64,000 bases of DNA from Parerythrobacter jejuensis (GCF_039536765.1 NZ_BAAAZF010000001.1:1488001-1552000), one strand, 5' to 3'; shown: positions 19,201 through 28,715, numbered from the stretch's first letter. The notes: generated from the letters alone by a model not told the origin. A program made the numbers and translations.

Positions 19201-22200
19201 GCCTGTTCCCAGCCCCAGCCGTTGAAGCCGCTCTTGGCGGTATTCACCTGTTTGAGCTGGCCGCCATTGTCATAGGTGTAATCTTCGCGAACCGTGGCGT
19301 TGTAGTGATCGGTGCGCCAATAGCCCTGGCCGAACGGCTGGTTGGTCGGCGGCAGGCCGCCGGGCCCATCATTAAAGTCGTTCTCGAAGAAGTCTTCGCC
19401 GCCATAGGGATCGTAATACCAGCGATAACTTTCGCGGCTGGTGGTCAGCACCTGTGTCCGCTGGCCCGCCTTGTTATAGACGATATCGCGCCCGCCTGTG
19501 CCCCGCACGATCTGGCCGTTTGCCAACACACCGCGCGATGTCACCACACGGTTCATATTGTCGTAGCGATACCAGTTGTCCTGCGTACTGGTGTAGGTCG
19601 ACACCGTCTGGTCGGACAGGATGTGGCGATATGAGGCATTGCTGCGGCGGATATTGCCGTTCGCATCATAGCTGTAGGCGATGGAGGCAGCCGGAAGATC
19701 GCCTCCGCCCGCTTCATTCCATGTCTTCATCCGGCCCAGCTTGTCATAAGTGGCCGTCATGTTCTGCGTGGTGCGGTTCCAGGTGTAGCTATAAACGTCG
19801 GGCTCGTAATCGTTCCAATAGAAGTTGTAGAAGGTGGAGCCGCGATCGGTCGTCTTCTGCGATGTCAGATTGCCGACCTTGTCATAGCCGTAAGTGGTCT
19901 TCAGCTCCTGGAAGTTCTGGCTGTTGAGGACGCCGGTGACATTGGAAATGCTCTTCAGCTTGCCGGTGTTGTAGAACACATATTGCTGGTTGCCGCCCGC
20001 ACCAGAGAGCGAGGCCATCTGGCCACCTGCATTGTAGGTGTAGGTGTAATTGTTTCCGCCATAATCGTTCTTGCGTTTCACACGGTCGAACAGGTCGCTC
20101 CACTGGGTCAGCGTGCGATTGTTGGCGAGGGTCCTGGTCTCTTCTTTCCAGCCGCCGAAATTGCCGACGGCATTGGTGTTGGAGCTGACTTCCCAGGTGT
20201 AGGTCGTGGTTGTCGTATCACCACCGAATGCGCGACTGGAAACGACACGACCCATCGCGTCATAATCCATGATTTCGCGATTGCCGGATCCAAACACATT
20301 GTTCCAATGGCTGAGCTGCTGGCCCGCCAGATCGTAGGTGTAATTGTCCTGCAGGTTCGTCCCGCGGTTCCACGTCTGGGTCACGCGGCCCATAGCGTCG
20401 AAGGTCTGCTCGATCGTCCGGTATGTAGTGGACCGGCCATCTGCCACACTGATGATCCGTCGCGCATCACCGTGAATGTCGTACTTGGTCGTCTTGACGC
20501 CGCCATCAGCGTAGGTTTCCGCGGTCGCCAGCGCCTGGCTGCCGCCGAAGCCCGTGCCATTCAGCAGCGTGAAGCGCGTCAGATTGCCATTGGCATCGCG
20601 GCTGCCCGTCAGGCGTCCGCCAAGATCGTGGTAGTAGTACTCCGTAGGACGGACCGTAGCTGTCGAGCCGTTCTCGTTCTGGATCGCAACTGACGGATTG
20701 CGGACCCGCCACACCTTACCCATGGTGGTGTAATCGTAATAGATGTCCGCGCCGAGCGCGTCTTTCTCGTAGCTGACTTCGCCAAACGCGTTGTAACGCC
20801 GCTCCGTGGTCAGGGTCTGGTTGATCGCGGTGGTCGAAATGTCACGGTCGGTCTCATAGACCATCAGCGCGGATCCGCGCTTGTCGTACGTAGTGTATGT
20901 GATGTTTACATCGGCGCGGCTGATGAGGCCAAGGGCCGAAGAGAAGCTGCGATTGCCAATATTGTAGCCAGCACTGGTGATCGCTGCAGTCTGATTGCCG
21001 TTGCGGTCATGCGCGAAGATTTTCCAGACCCCGTCGCCCGCATTGGTCCGCTCCAGGCGGCCTGCCTTGTCATAGACGTTTTGCTGGGTGGCGCCGGTGC
21101 CCGCCTTGATCGTGGCAACTTCGCCGAAAGCATTATAGGTCGTCGTCACCGTCGGGCTGACAGCGGTCCAGGTGCTTCCGGACTTGGTGCCCTGGAACTC
21201 GCTGACGACACGGCCCAGCGTGTCATAGGTGCGCTTGACGCCCTCGGTCCGCGAGACATTCGAATAGTTTGTGCGGGTGTAGTAGACCTCGGTCTCACGC
21301 CCGGCATTGTCGTAACGGTGATAGCGGGTCAGGCCGCCTGCATCCGTCATCCTGTCGAGCTGGCCTTTCTTGTAGTAATAGTAAGTGTTGCGCTCTGCCG
21401 CGCCGGTCGCGCCGTATTGGCGCGTGCGGGTCAGATTATCGAGGCCGTCATAATAGTATTGGACGGTCGGGCGAACGCTGTTGCCGTTGAAGTCGGTGAA
21501 GGCCGCCCGCGTTTCCCGGGTAAGCCGGCCGCCGACATCATAGAGGTAGTCGGTGACATTGCTGGTGATCGCTTCGGTCTTTTTCGTGACCTGTCCCAGG
21601 CCATTATAGGCGTAAGTGACTTTCGGATGCCCCGTGGAATGGGCCCCGGCATTGTTGTGATATTTGACGTAGAAGCGTTGCTCGGTGAGCCGGTTGCCCA
21701 TCTTGTCGTATGTGTAATCCGTGCGCCGATCGAGCGAAGTATCGGTCGCAAGCCCGGGCACTGTGGTGGTGCTGGTCGGCGTGGCAGTCGCATTGGCGTA
21801 GCGTATTTCGCGCGTAACATTGCCGCCGCCATCATAAGTCCAGCTGGTGCGAAAATTCTGCGCGTCAACCTGGTGCTGCTTGCGCCCCATCGCATCGTAA
21901 TAGGCCCACGTCGTGCCACCATTGGGGTCGATCGTTTTCGTCACATTGCCATTGGCATCATAGATGTATTGGGTGGTGAGCGTCGTTCCCGAGTAATTGG
22001 CGAGGGCCGAGCCGGTATAATACCGGCTAGTCACGCCCATGACGTGGCTCTTCGTCATACGGTTTGCACCGTCATAATCGAAACGGGTTTCGCGATAGGT
22101 TCCGGTGGGCGTCGGGTTGAGCGAAGATTCCTCGGCACCGCCAGTGGAAGGCACGCCTACCGTGGTGGCATAGACCTTCACCGTCTTCACATTGCCATTA

Positions 22201-25200
22201 TCGTCATAGGTATAGCCGGTATACGTGCCCAGCGCGTTGATCTCTGCCGTGACCCGGTCAAGATCGTCATAGAAATAGACCGTCTTCCCGCCATCCGGGG
22301 CGATTTGCCGGATCACATTGCCGCGGCTGTCATAGGCATATTGGGTCACATAGCTGGTGCTGTGGCCCTGGATACTCGTCTGCGTCAGACGATTGGATTT
22401 GTCAAAGGTGTTGGTGGTCGTACGCGCTTCGGCCCGGCCTGACGCTTCTGTCTTGGTAAGCTGGTTGCCGCGTGCATCGTATGTATAGGCGGTGACGATA
22501 CCGTTGGCATCATTCATCGACGTCATCCGGCCCAGCTTGTCGAACACATAGCTGATTGTCCCGCCGAGCTTGTTGGTCATGCTCGTACGGTTGCCATAGG
22601 CATCGTAATTATAGGTTTCGGTGAAGTTGCGGGCGTCCTTGACCGACTTGACCCGGCCCAGCTTGTCATAGGTAAAGGTGGTCACCGCAGCGAGCGGATC
22701 GGTGACCGTCTTGACCTCGCCATACTGGGTGTAAGTGTAGTTGGTCGCGTTGCGCAGCGCGTCATAGGTGCGGGTAACCAGCCCGCGCTTGTCATAGACA
22801 TGCTCGCTGGCCAGCACATTCTTGGCATCCCAGGTCTTGGTGAGGTCACCGAACGCATTGTATTCGTATCTGACGAGGTTGCCCGCACCGTTTTTCTCGG
22901 TCAGCACCTGCCCGCGCTTGTCATAGGTGAAGTCCGCAGTGTGGCCGTTGCCATCTGTGACGCGTGTCTGGTTGCCCAGCCCGTCATAGGTGAAATAGGT
23001 GATCGATTCTTCGGACTGGCCATTGGCGCTGTCCTGACGTGTCAGGCGCCCAGCATTGTCATAATAGAAATAGGTTTGCGACAGGTCGGCGCTCGCATTG
23101 TCGCCTGTATTTGTATAGGCGAGCTGGCCATTGGTCCGATATGCGTAGCGCGTCCGGTTGCCGACCGCATCATAGCTGTAGTTGACCCGGCCCTGCGCGT
23201 CATAAGTCGAGCGCACTTCCGAATAGCCACCGGTCGCCAAAGCTGCCGCCTGGGCAAATGTGGTGGTGTCGCTGGCGGTTTTCTTGCTGTCATAGCGCCG
23301 CTCATGCGTGACCTGCCCCCCTTCATTGTAGAGATAGCTGGACAGGTAGCCTTCGGGATCGAGCGAGAAGCGCACATTGCCGCGGGCATCATACCAATTG
23401 CGCGCGGTGCGGTTGCCGGCCGTCGTCTTGATGACATTGCCGGCGGCATCGAAATACATCCGGGTATCGAGCCCGACCGGATCGACCGTGCGCCATAGCC
23501 GGCCGGCGAAGTCGTAGTAATTGGTTGCTGCGCGGTCGTTGCCGCTGGTGCCCAAAGCGGCTTTGACCCCGGCAATGGTCCAGTTGGAATGGTTGCCGGC
23601 AAGCGGCGTAATGTGCTGGGTCGTCGTCGTCAGCTTGCCGGCATAGTTGTATTTGAATTGGGTGACATAGTTGGAACTGTCGATCTGGAAGCGCAGTTCG
23701 CCGCGGCCGTTATAGACGCTGCGGACATAACGGTTGGCGCTGCTCGATACATTCGCGGTGCCGCGCAATTGGTTGAATGTTCCGCTGGCCCAATAGGAAG
23801 AGCTTGTTTTCTGCGCGTAGGAATAGGCCACCGTCTGCTGGCCGGACTGGTCATAGACAAATTCGCTCAGATAGCCTTCGCCATCCAGCACACCGCGGAC
23901 ATTGCCATCCCGGTCGTAGAATGTGCGGGTTACCGCATCCTTCGAATTGTTTGACAGCGAGACAGGGCTGGCGGGCGGATTGGTCAACCACGCGCTGGCA
24001 ATGCTGACTTTGTTGAAGTGATTGCGCGTCTCGATCAGCCGGCCGGAACCGTCATATTTGAAGGAGACGACTTCGCCTTCACCATTGATCGTTTGCACCG
24101 CCCTGCCATTGGCGTCGTAAGTGGTGAATTCGCGAACATCGTAAGTGCCGTGGAGAGCAGGCCGGATATCGCTCATCTCCAGGCGGTTTTCGGGATCGGC
24201 AAGCTGGGCGCGGATCTCTGCGCTGACGGCGTTGTAGTATGTCGTGCTGCCGGTCAGCCGGCTGTTGCTGTCGTAGAAATGCTCGACCAGACGGCCTGCC
24301 GGGTCGACCGAGCCGACCTTGCGACCGGCCTTGTCGTAAATGAAGTAGCTCGGGCCACGTCCATCGAAGGCATCCTGAGTGACGCGCAAACGGCCCAGCT
24401 TGTCATACTGGTTGTTGGTGGTCGCCGAGAAATCATGTGCGGCATCAGTCGTGGTCTTGATGACCGTAGGGTCCGACAGGATGACCGCTGTATTCGCAGC
24501 GACCTGGCCGGTGCCGCCAACATAGAAATACGACCCGCCGGATTGGGCGGTGTCAAAGGTCCGGGTGATTTCGACGGTTGTTGCGGCGGTGGTGGAGATG
24601 CCGTCTACTTGCCACAAGCCACCGACACTCTGGGTCAGCTTGCCCGGCCCGTTGATGATGGTCGCCTGGGTCTTGGTGTCCTTGTTTGTGCCCCAGCCGT
24701 CTGTGTTCCCGTAGATCCCCAAACGGTGCATGGTCTGGGAACCAGACCCCATTAGCGTGATGCGGTATTTGACTGTCTCGCCCGCAGCAAAACTGTATCC
24801 GCGCGATGTGGCGCCATAGCTCCCGGCAACAGGGACAGTATACTTAAACGCTGCCTTGCCGGAGATGGCCGGCGCTGCGGTCCGGTTGGCGCGCGCAACA
24901 CCCCAACTGGTCAGCGCTCCGGCCAGATTTCCGCCATTGGGACCAACCGAGCTATCGGTCGAACTGACCAGATCGCCCGCCTTATTGTAGACCATGGTGC
25001 GGGTCAGCCCGCTGGCCATCTGCATGACGGTGCGCGAATTGGCATCGTCGAAAAACACGCTGGTGGTGGCACCGGCGGAATCAGACGAGCTGACGAGGCG
25101 GCCCATCCCGTCATAGACGAATTGCTCCTTGCCACTCTCGCTCTGGCCGTAGCGGGTGAGCAGGCGACCTTCCTGGTCGTAGGCGTAATAGGTGCGACTA

Positions 25201-28200
25201 TAGCCTTCCAAAGAGCCGGATGATGCTGCCCCGCCAGTTGCTGTCGCGGCACCGTAGTTCAATGTCCACGCGACATTGCCACGCGCATCATAGGCGTAAC
25301 GGAGCCAATCGACCTGGGTCTTGTCTACCAACCCGTCGCGCCAGGCGTTCATCCCGGTTTCGGAGATATTCGCCGAGGCATGAGCAAAGGTATATTTGGT
25401 GTAGTCGCCCTGCCAGGTCATCCGGCCATAGCTGTCATACCGATATTCGGTGACATGCCCTTCGGCGGTGACCTTGTAGCGAAGGTGGTTCTCGCTATCA
25501 TACGCATAGCGGACATAGCTGCCCGTATTCGCCGACGCCTCGTTTGCGCTGTAGCTGAGTTCTTTGATCAGATTGTTGTTGGCATCATACCATTTGGTGA
25601 CATCGGTTCCGATTGGCCGGTCGACCTTGGTGACATTGCCGCGCGCATCATAGGTATAGCGGGTGATTGTGCCGCTCTCGTCATAGACCACGCCGAATGG
25701 ATCGGCTGCGTCTGCCACCACTTGCGAGGCATCCAGCGCAACGACTTCCGGGTCCATCCAGTCGGTGGTCCACCCATGATCGGTTTGGTTGTAATAGGTA
25801 AAGAAGCGCGCGTGGACACTGTTGTTGGGCCGCGTTTCAGACCACCGGTAATTCGTCACCCCGTGGATTTTCGTGCCGGTCTCGGCGTCGTAAATGCCGC
25901 CATGATAGGTCGAGGAGTTGGGCGTACCTTCGGGCAAAACGTAGCTGACGACCTTGTACCATTTGCCGGCCTCCATCCCGATGGACTGCTGCGTGCTTGG
26001 CGCGAGAGCCATGAAGTAGGGATTGGTATTGGCGGCACCGCTCGAATGAGTTTTGACATAGGCGCTGCCATGGCTGCTCAGGCCAAAATAGATATTGTGC
26101 TTGGTCAGGTCATCCTTGCGGAAGTATTGGGTGAATTTGTATGCCTTGCCCGGATCAATGGTAAACTGGTTCGTATATTGACCGCCGCCATTCGCGCTGG
26201 TGTCGAACTGACCGGTCTCAAGCGCAATCTCGCGCGCACCGTCAGGACCATCGACAGCCGACCAGCGCGCTTCATCGTCATTGTTGGCCCAGCCGACATT
26301 GTACCAGCCCTCTGCCGTAGGCGCGCCAAAAAGACGGGCGTCGCGGGCAATGTCCAGCTTCTCGCTGCCGCGCAGGATGGCCGTGTCGGTGATCTGGCGC
26401 ACTTCGGGTCTTACCCAATGCGTGAATTTCCCCTGCCGCTCCGTATTGTAGAAATTGAAGAAACGCATGTAGGTGGAATCTGCAGCGCTGGCGCCGTTCC
26501 AGGTGAAATGGCGCATGCCATAGAGCTTGTCGCCGGTTTCAAGATCGTACACCCCGCCGACCGAACCATGGGGCTCGCTGCTCGTCCCATCAGGCAGGAC
26601 ATAGCCGACGATCTTGACCCATTTGTTGGCAGACCACCCCTTTGATGCACTGGGATACTCATAGGTAAAATAGGGGTTATTGTTGACCGCCCCATTGTGG
26701 CCATCCTTCACGATGCCGCCGCTGAGGCCGAAATAGGCTCTGTGCTTGTCGAGCTGGTCGGCCTTCATATAGATCGTGAATTCATAGGCCTGCGATTTGT
26801 CGACGGCGAAAGATTCGCTGAGCGCCCCGCCGCCGGCGCTGCTGGTATTGGTCTGGCCCGAACGCAACGAAACCACCGACTGGCCATAAGGTCCGGTCGT
26901 CTTGGTCCACTCGGTTTCACCGATATAGCTGCTGGTCCACCCTTGCCCGACAGTGCCGGCCGCCGGCAAAGCGCCGTCGCGGTCTTGCGGCCACCCGCTA
27001 TCGTCAACCAGGTTGTCACCGCGCAATGCCTGCTCGCCGTCACCCCAGCTGCCTGCCTCGACAAGATTGCCGGCAACAGAGGCGTTTTCAGCATCGGTCT
27101 GGATCGTCCGAAGCAGATTGCCGTCATTGTCGTATTCGAATTGCTGGACGATCGCCTTGCCGCCACGCGTAGCCGGTGGCGACATCAGCTGGATCATCTG
27201 GCCCTTGGCATCGTACCACAGCTTGGTAACCTGCCCCTGCGCATCGGTGACGCTGGTAACATTGCGGCCATAGCCGATACGGGTCGTACGAATTTCGCCA
27301 GCACCAACATGCTCGTCCAGCTGGGTGACACGGCCCTGCGCATCATAGGCAATATCGGTGCGCGACCCGTCGCTCTGGGTCATCCGCGTGACGCGTCCGG
27401 CAGAATCGTAAAGATAGCTGATCGTGTATTTGTCACCATCGCTGGTGCCCGACAGTTCGGGCGTCATGTCGATCGTGACTGTGGCAAGACGGCCATTGCC
27501 ATCATAGGCGTAGTAGGTGCCGGTTTCCGTCACGGTGGCGCCGGTTTTGGGGTCTTTGAATTCCGATTTGATGCTGGTCAGTTTGTCCCCCGACCAAGTG
27601 TAGCGAACGAATTCGCTGTTATTGGTCTGCACGTAGGAAAGCTTGCTGCCCGAATACCCGAAAACAAGGCTCTGGTTGTCCTTGTCAGTCTGGCGAATGA
27701 TGCGGAATTCGCCAGCATTATAGGGATCGGCGTCATACCGTTCGGTTATGCGGCTCGATCCGTCCTGCCAGTACCAGTCACCCCCGCTGTGCCACATCCG
27801 GTCGTGGCTGCCGGAACCGTCGGTGGACCAGTAGGATGCCACACCCGAACGGGTACCGTAGGTATAGGTTACGACAGATCCGTCACCGGAAACGCGGCTG
27901 ATGGTGCTGCCAGCGCCGTTCAATGTGCCGGTCTGGCCAAACACGCGGCGAGACGTGCTTTGTTGCCAACCATCGCCATTGTCGCCGTCATGAACATCGG
28001 CAAGCGAGTTGTAAGTGCGGGATATCCCGACATCGAGACTGCGGCCGGTCAGGAACTCATCACGGCGCGATATCAGCAAGTTTCCGGTCGCCGCATTGAC
28101 CGACAGACCCTCGCCGGCGCGGCCCGTCGCAGCATTGCCCAGCGTGCCTGCAGACCCCAGTGCAGTCGCGGAACTCTTCGCCAGGCCTGATCCCAAGCCG

Positions 28201-28217
28201 GTGAAAATTGCAGTCAT
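16230..28217 (-). CDS. Giant YD-repeat (Rhs-type) LysM protein with phospholipase-C-like tail
   Basis: 3,995 aa from MTAIFTGLGSGLAKSSATAL; a longer open frame exists, but this start matches the paralogue and has GAGGGAT upstream. No Sec signal. Order: Rhs-type entry segment; YD repeats; two tandem jelly-roll-like modules (~386-610, ~630-840) absent from the paralogue; a third beta module shared with it (~1100-1250); more YD repeats; LysM (~3267-3315); a basic KKKSKK patch and hydrophobic ILLAVVAIAVTVVTAG (~3360); junction GSNFGDNIMAALPDAI (~3509-3525); tail. The tail has YLEELGHWADA with GDEG after it (~3624-3655), then HADGHYATVFAH, HLRSVYEGLH and H3840-R-F-G-D-L-Y-A-H3848 with GHGH at 3861-3864. 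The last set resembles zinc-dependent phospholipase C-like hydrolases. Tail function is inferred from motif spacing. Confidence 0.85.
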   Translation of the reverse strand: MTAIFTGLGSGLAKSSATALGSAGTLGNAATGRAGEGLSVNAATGNLLISRRDEFLTGRSLDVGISRTYNSLADVHDGDNGDGWQQSTSRRVFGQTGTLNGAGSTISRVSGDGSVVTYTYGTRSGVASYWSTDGSGSHDRMWHSGGDWYWQDGSSRITERYDADPYNAGEFRIIRQTDKDNQSLVFGYSGSKLSYVQTNNSEFVRYTWSGDKLTSIKSEFKDPKTGATVTETGTYYAYDGNGRLATVTIDMTPELSGTSDGDKYTISYLYDSAGRVTRMTQSDGSRTDIAYDAQGRVTQLDEHVGAGEIRTTRIGYGRNVTSVTDAQGQVTKLWYDAKGQMIQLMSPPATRGGKAIVQQFEYDNDGNLLRTIQTDAENASVAGNLVEAGSWGDGEQALRGDNLVDDSGWPQDRDGALPAAGTVGQGWTSSYIGETEWTKTTGPYGQSVVSLRSGQTNTSSAGGGALSESFAVDKSQAYEFTIYMKADQLDKHRAYFGLSGGIVKDGHNGAVNNNPYFTYEYPSASKGWSANKWVKIVGYVLPDGTSSEPHGSVGGVYDLETGDKLYGMRHFTWNGASAADSTYMRFFNFYNTERQGKFTHWVRPEVRQITDTAILRGSEKLDIARDARLFGAPTAEGWYNVGWANNDDEARWSAVDGPDGAREIALETGQFDTSANGGGQYTNQFTIDPGKAYKFTQYFRKDDLTKHNIYFGLSSHGSAYVKTHSSGAANTNPYFMALAPSTQQSIGMEAGKWYKVVSYVLPEGTPNSSTYHGGIYDAETGTKIHGVTNYRWSETRPNNSVHARFFTYYNQTDHGWTTDWMDPEVVALDASQVVADAADPFGVVYDESGTITRYTYDARGNVTKVDRPIGTDVTKWYDANNNLIKELSYSANEASANTGSYVRYAYDSENHLRYKVTAEGHVTEYRYDSYGRMTWQGDYTKYTFAHASANISETGMNAWRDGLVDKTQVDWLRYAYDARGNVAWTLNYGAATATGGAASSGSLEGYSRTYYAYDQEGRLLTRYGQSESGKEQFVYDGMGRLVSSSDSAGATTSVFFDDANSRTVMQMASGLTRTMVYNKAGDLVSSTDSSVGPNGGNLAGALTSWGVARANRTAAPAISGKAAFKYTVPVAGSYGATSRGYSFAAGETVKYRITLMGSGSQTMHRLGIYGNTDGWGTNKDTKTQATIINGPGKLTQSVGGLWQVDGISTTAATTVEITRTFDTAQSGGSYFYVGGTGQVAANTAVILSDPTVIKTTTDAAHDFSATTNNQYDKLGRLRVTQDAFDGRGPSYFIYDKAGRKVGSVDPAGRLVEHFYDSNSRLTGSTTYYNAVSAEIRAQLADPENRLEMSDIRPALHGTYDVREFTTYDANGRAVQTINGEGEVVSFKYDGSGRLIETRNHFNKVSIASAWLTNPPASPVSLSNNSKDAVTRTFYDRDGNVRGVLDGEGYLSEFVYDQSGQQTVAYSYAQKTSSSYWASGTFNQLRGTANVSSSANRYVRSVYNGRGELRFQIDSSNYVTQFKYNYAGKLTTTTQHITPLAGNHSNWTIAGVKAALGTSGNDRAATNYYDFAGRLWRTVDPVGLDTRMYFDAAGNVIKTTAGNRTARNWYDARGNVRFSLDPEGYLSSYLYNEGGQVTHERRYDSKKTASDTTTFAQAAALATGGYSEVRSTYDAQGRVNYSYDAVGNRTRYAYRTNGQLAYTNTGDNASADLSQTYFYYDNAGRLTRQDSANGQSEESITYFTYDGLGNQTRVTDGNGHTADFTYDKRGQVLTEKNGAGNLVRYEYNAFGDLTKTWDAKNVLASEHVYDKRGLVTRTYDALRNATNYTYTQYGEVKTVTDPLAAVTTFTYDKLGRVKSVKDARNFTETYNYDAYGNRTSMTNKLGGTISYVFDKLGRMTSMNDANGIVTAYTYDARGNQLTKTEASGRAEARTTTNTFDKSNRLTQTSIQGHSTSYVTQYAYDSRGNVIRQIAPDGGKTVYFYDDLDRVTAEINALGTYTGYTYDDNGNVKTVKVYATTVGVPSTGGAEESSLNPTPTGTYRETRFDYDGANRMTKSHVMGVTSRYYTGSALANYSGTTLTTQYIYDANGNVTKTIDPNGGTTWAYYDAMGRKQHQVDAQNFRTSWTYDGGGNVTREIRYANATATPTSTTTVPGLATDTSLDRRTDYTYDKMGNRLTEQRFYVKYHNNAGAHSTGHPKVTYAYNGLGQVTKKTEAITSNVTDYLYDVGGRLTRETRAAFTDFNGNSVRPTVQYYYDGLDNLTRTRQYGATGAAERNTYYYYKKGQLDRMTDAGGLTRYHRYDNAGRETEVYYTRTNYSNVSRTEGVKRTYDTLGRVVSEFQGTKSGSTWTAVSPTVTTTYNAFGEVATIKAGTGATQQNVYDKAGRLERTNAGDGVWKIFAHDRNGNQTAAITSAGYNIGNRSFSSALGLISRADVNITYTTYDKRGSALMVYETDRDISTTAINQTLTTERRYNAFGEVSYEKDALGADIYYDYTTMGKVWRVRNPSVAIQNENGSTATVRPTEYYYHDLGGRLTGSRDANGNLTRFTLLNGTGFGGSQALATAETYADGGVKTTKYDIHGDARRIISVADGRSTTYRTIEQTFDAMGRVTQTWNRGTNLQDNYTYDLAGQQLSHWNNVFGSGNREIMDYDAMGRVVSSRAFGGDTTTTTYTWEVSSNTNAVGNFGGWKEETRTLANNRTLTQWSDLFDRVKRKNDYGGNNYTYTYNAGGQMASLSGAGGNQQYVFYNTGKLKSISNVTGVLNSQNFQELKTTYGYDKVGNLTSQKTTDRGSTFYNFYWNDYEPDVYSYTWNRTTQNMTATYDKLGRMKTWNEAGGGDLPAASIAYSYDANGNIRRSNASYRHILSDQTVSTYTSTQDNWYRYDNMNRVVTSRGVLANGQIVRGTGGRDIVYNKAGQRTQVLTTSRESYRWYYDPYGGEDFFENDFNDGPGGLPPTNQPFGQGYWRTDHYNATVREDYTYDNGGQLKQVNTAKSGFNGWGWEQANEFGGINIPNIQDYVLAVPTTGSKKADYSYDAMSRITLQRDWSGSTVVYSRNVYYNAEGLVYRDDSTTRKGSDNYRANMYNYYNADNSLNNSYTYNYKNGSTSGVNHTRTTNTYAWYDGAVQSRVDFDSNTGSSSDRIYNSTYSYDSFGVLQSAQVNDGRARSVSFINNAEGQVISRKERDNKYDQGDPSEIYYRFGGKEIGRVGNNGTANVAYEKSIAQRSTVAPSTPGAFRNGASYGSSYADFGGDYDAINSFSQGSGGGTYTVRGGESLQAIAAQLWGDSALWYKIAEANGLSGREPLVEGRSLVIPTGIQRVHHNSSTLKPYDPAEAIGDTSPTTPDAPKKKSKKCGIFGQILLAVVAIAVTVVTAGTLGPVGAAIAGNLASQGLGLATGIQEKFSFKSLALSAVAAGVAQGVGEVFGKGAIFGSQVAGDAIRGAISSAVTQGVGVATGLQEKFSWAGVAAAGVGAGVGSFVGARTGSLGSFGSRAVTTAASTIANAATRSVVDGSNFGDNIMAALPDAIGQVVGGAIGDVANKAIRDAAFKSRFLDALPPSIPRKVREQIYAEYRAGKAPGVVLGGAANTLGEFNDATMTITMNGQLLAAAADNPLVGAYAAMSYLEELGHWADARAGQIMGVAGFDSAGDEGAVFAARMAGGIAGEGGSIISFSIPMADGSTVSIGADSTFMKAIAIDSVMSGRTATENRVGGVEAFHADGHYATVFAHAIGAADAMGIQGNAAMAVAQQLALGAQLPDMVARFDAFSNFKKWAREKPTFRWSDADARHLRSVYEGLHAIPTIRRSAAAVQAERDQTADVFVDYMRAGNYLAAGVSLHRFGDLYAHTLDDGSSYGGLAGHGHVDAFGTSPDLMFGARRVPTGYGPYGPTQFRTEYFKLRTGMVTQYSNALGSLISRGYRAAGLSTASVRVGQEGATSNFRRFYNAANTEIGFINSIRSEYSLPITEAQMHVGGGYRSTLGQRATMAEVMGRLD

Positions 28218-28273
28218 GAATAATCCCTCGCCGATAACCCCCACGAGAGCCGTCGCCCCCGCCTGATTGGTCC

Positions 28274-28302
28274 AATCCGGCGATTTGCGCAGGAGTTTAG
28301 GG
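28274..28302 (-). promoter_or_regulatory. Sigma-28-like promoter element upstream of the second giant gene
   Basis: Minus strand CCCTAAACTCC, 12 nt, CGGATT, giving TAAA-N14-GCCGGATT, 56 nt upstream of the start codon. It matches the element upstream of the first giant gene in both blocks and spacing, and resembles the TAAA-N14-GCCGTTCT site upstream of flgM (49883-49908). Confidence 0.6.
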
Positions 28303-28715
28303 GAAAAATCACTACTTGGCCGATCAAAACGCAGTCCGAATAGGAACAGGTTTCCAATGAAACGATTCTGTTTGATTCGTATTTGAAATCGGTTTGCAGA
28401 CTCGTTTTTTTGCCGGGTATTTCCAGACACCGGCTTGGAAGAGCGTTTGCCAACAGTTTTTCCACAGGAACAACAACCGGTTCGGATGCAGTTTTCTGGT
28501 CCACTTTCGTGAGTATTCCCGATAGCCAACAGGGATCAAAAAGCGGAGAATTCTGGCGCTTTGATACAAGTCAAAAGGTGTAACTTACATTGCTGTAAAG
28601 AACAGCCGTCAGCACATGCCCTGTATATTTTTCTTCTTCCAAGTCGGTTGACGGACTCCACCCGAACAGGCCTTATCGGGGTGCTTGAAAATTGGACTGT
28701 GTGAGGGGTCGCACC
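28303..28715. other. Divergent intergenic region, giant gene / set A flgF operon
   Basis: About 410 bases, AT-richer than the genes on the right, with no supported gene. It separates the minus-strand giant genes from the plus-strand set A operon and should hold the operon promoter. No sigma-54 site (TGGCACG-N4-TTGCT) or sigma-28-like site for the plus strand was found. One weak -35/-10 pair is listed separately. A T7 run near 28410 precedes rather than follows its nearest hairpin, so it is not read as a terminator. Confidence 0.5.
28648..28677 (+). promoter_or_regulatory. Possible housekeeping-type promoter for the set A right-arm operon
   Basis: TTGACG (28648-28653), an 18-nt spacer and CTTATC (28672-28677), 38 nt before the flgF ATG. 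The -35 is good, the -10 is poor. Offered only because nothing better lies in the region. Confidence 0.3.

Noticed and set aside
28230-28237. GCCGATAA, the exact sigma-28 -10 box, on the plus strand
   Set aside because: No TAAA at the right distance upstream, and it points away from the giant gene whose leader it lies in; the flgF operon is almost 500 nt off.
28404-28445. T7 run with a GCCGG/CCGGC hairpin as an intrinsic terminator
   Set aside because: On the plus strand the T run comes before the hairpin, and on the minus strand it would be an A run, so neither orientation makes a terminator.
28217-28529. In-frame extension upstream of the second giant gene's ATG
   Set aside because: The paralogue starts at the same MTAIFTG sequence, the ribosome site is there, and the extension covers the conserved promoter element.
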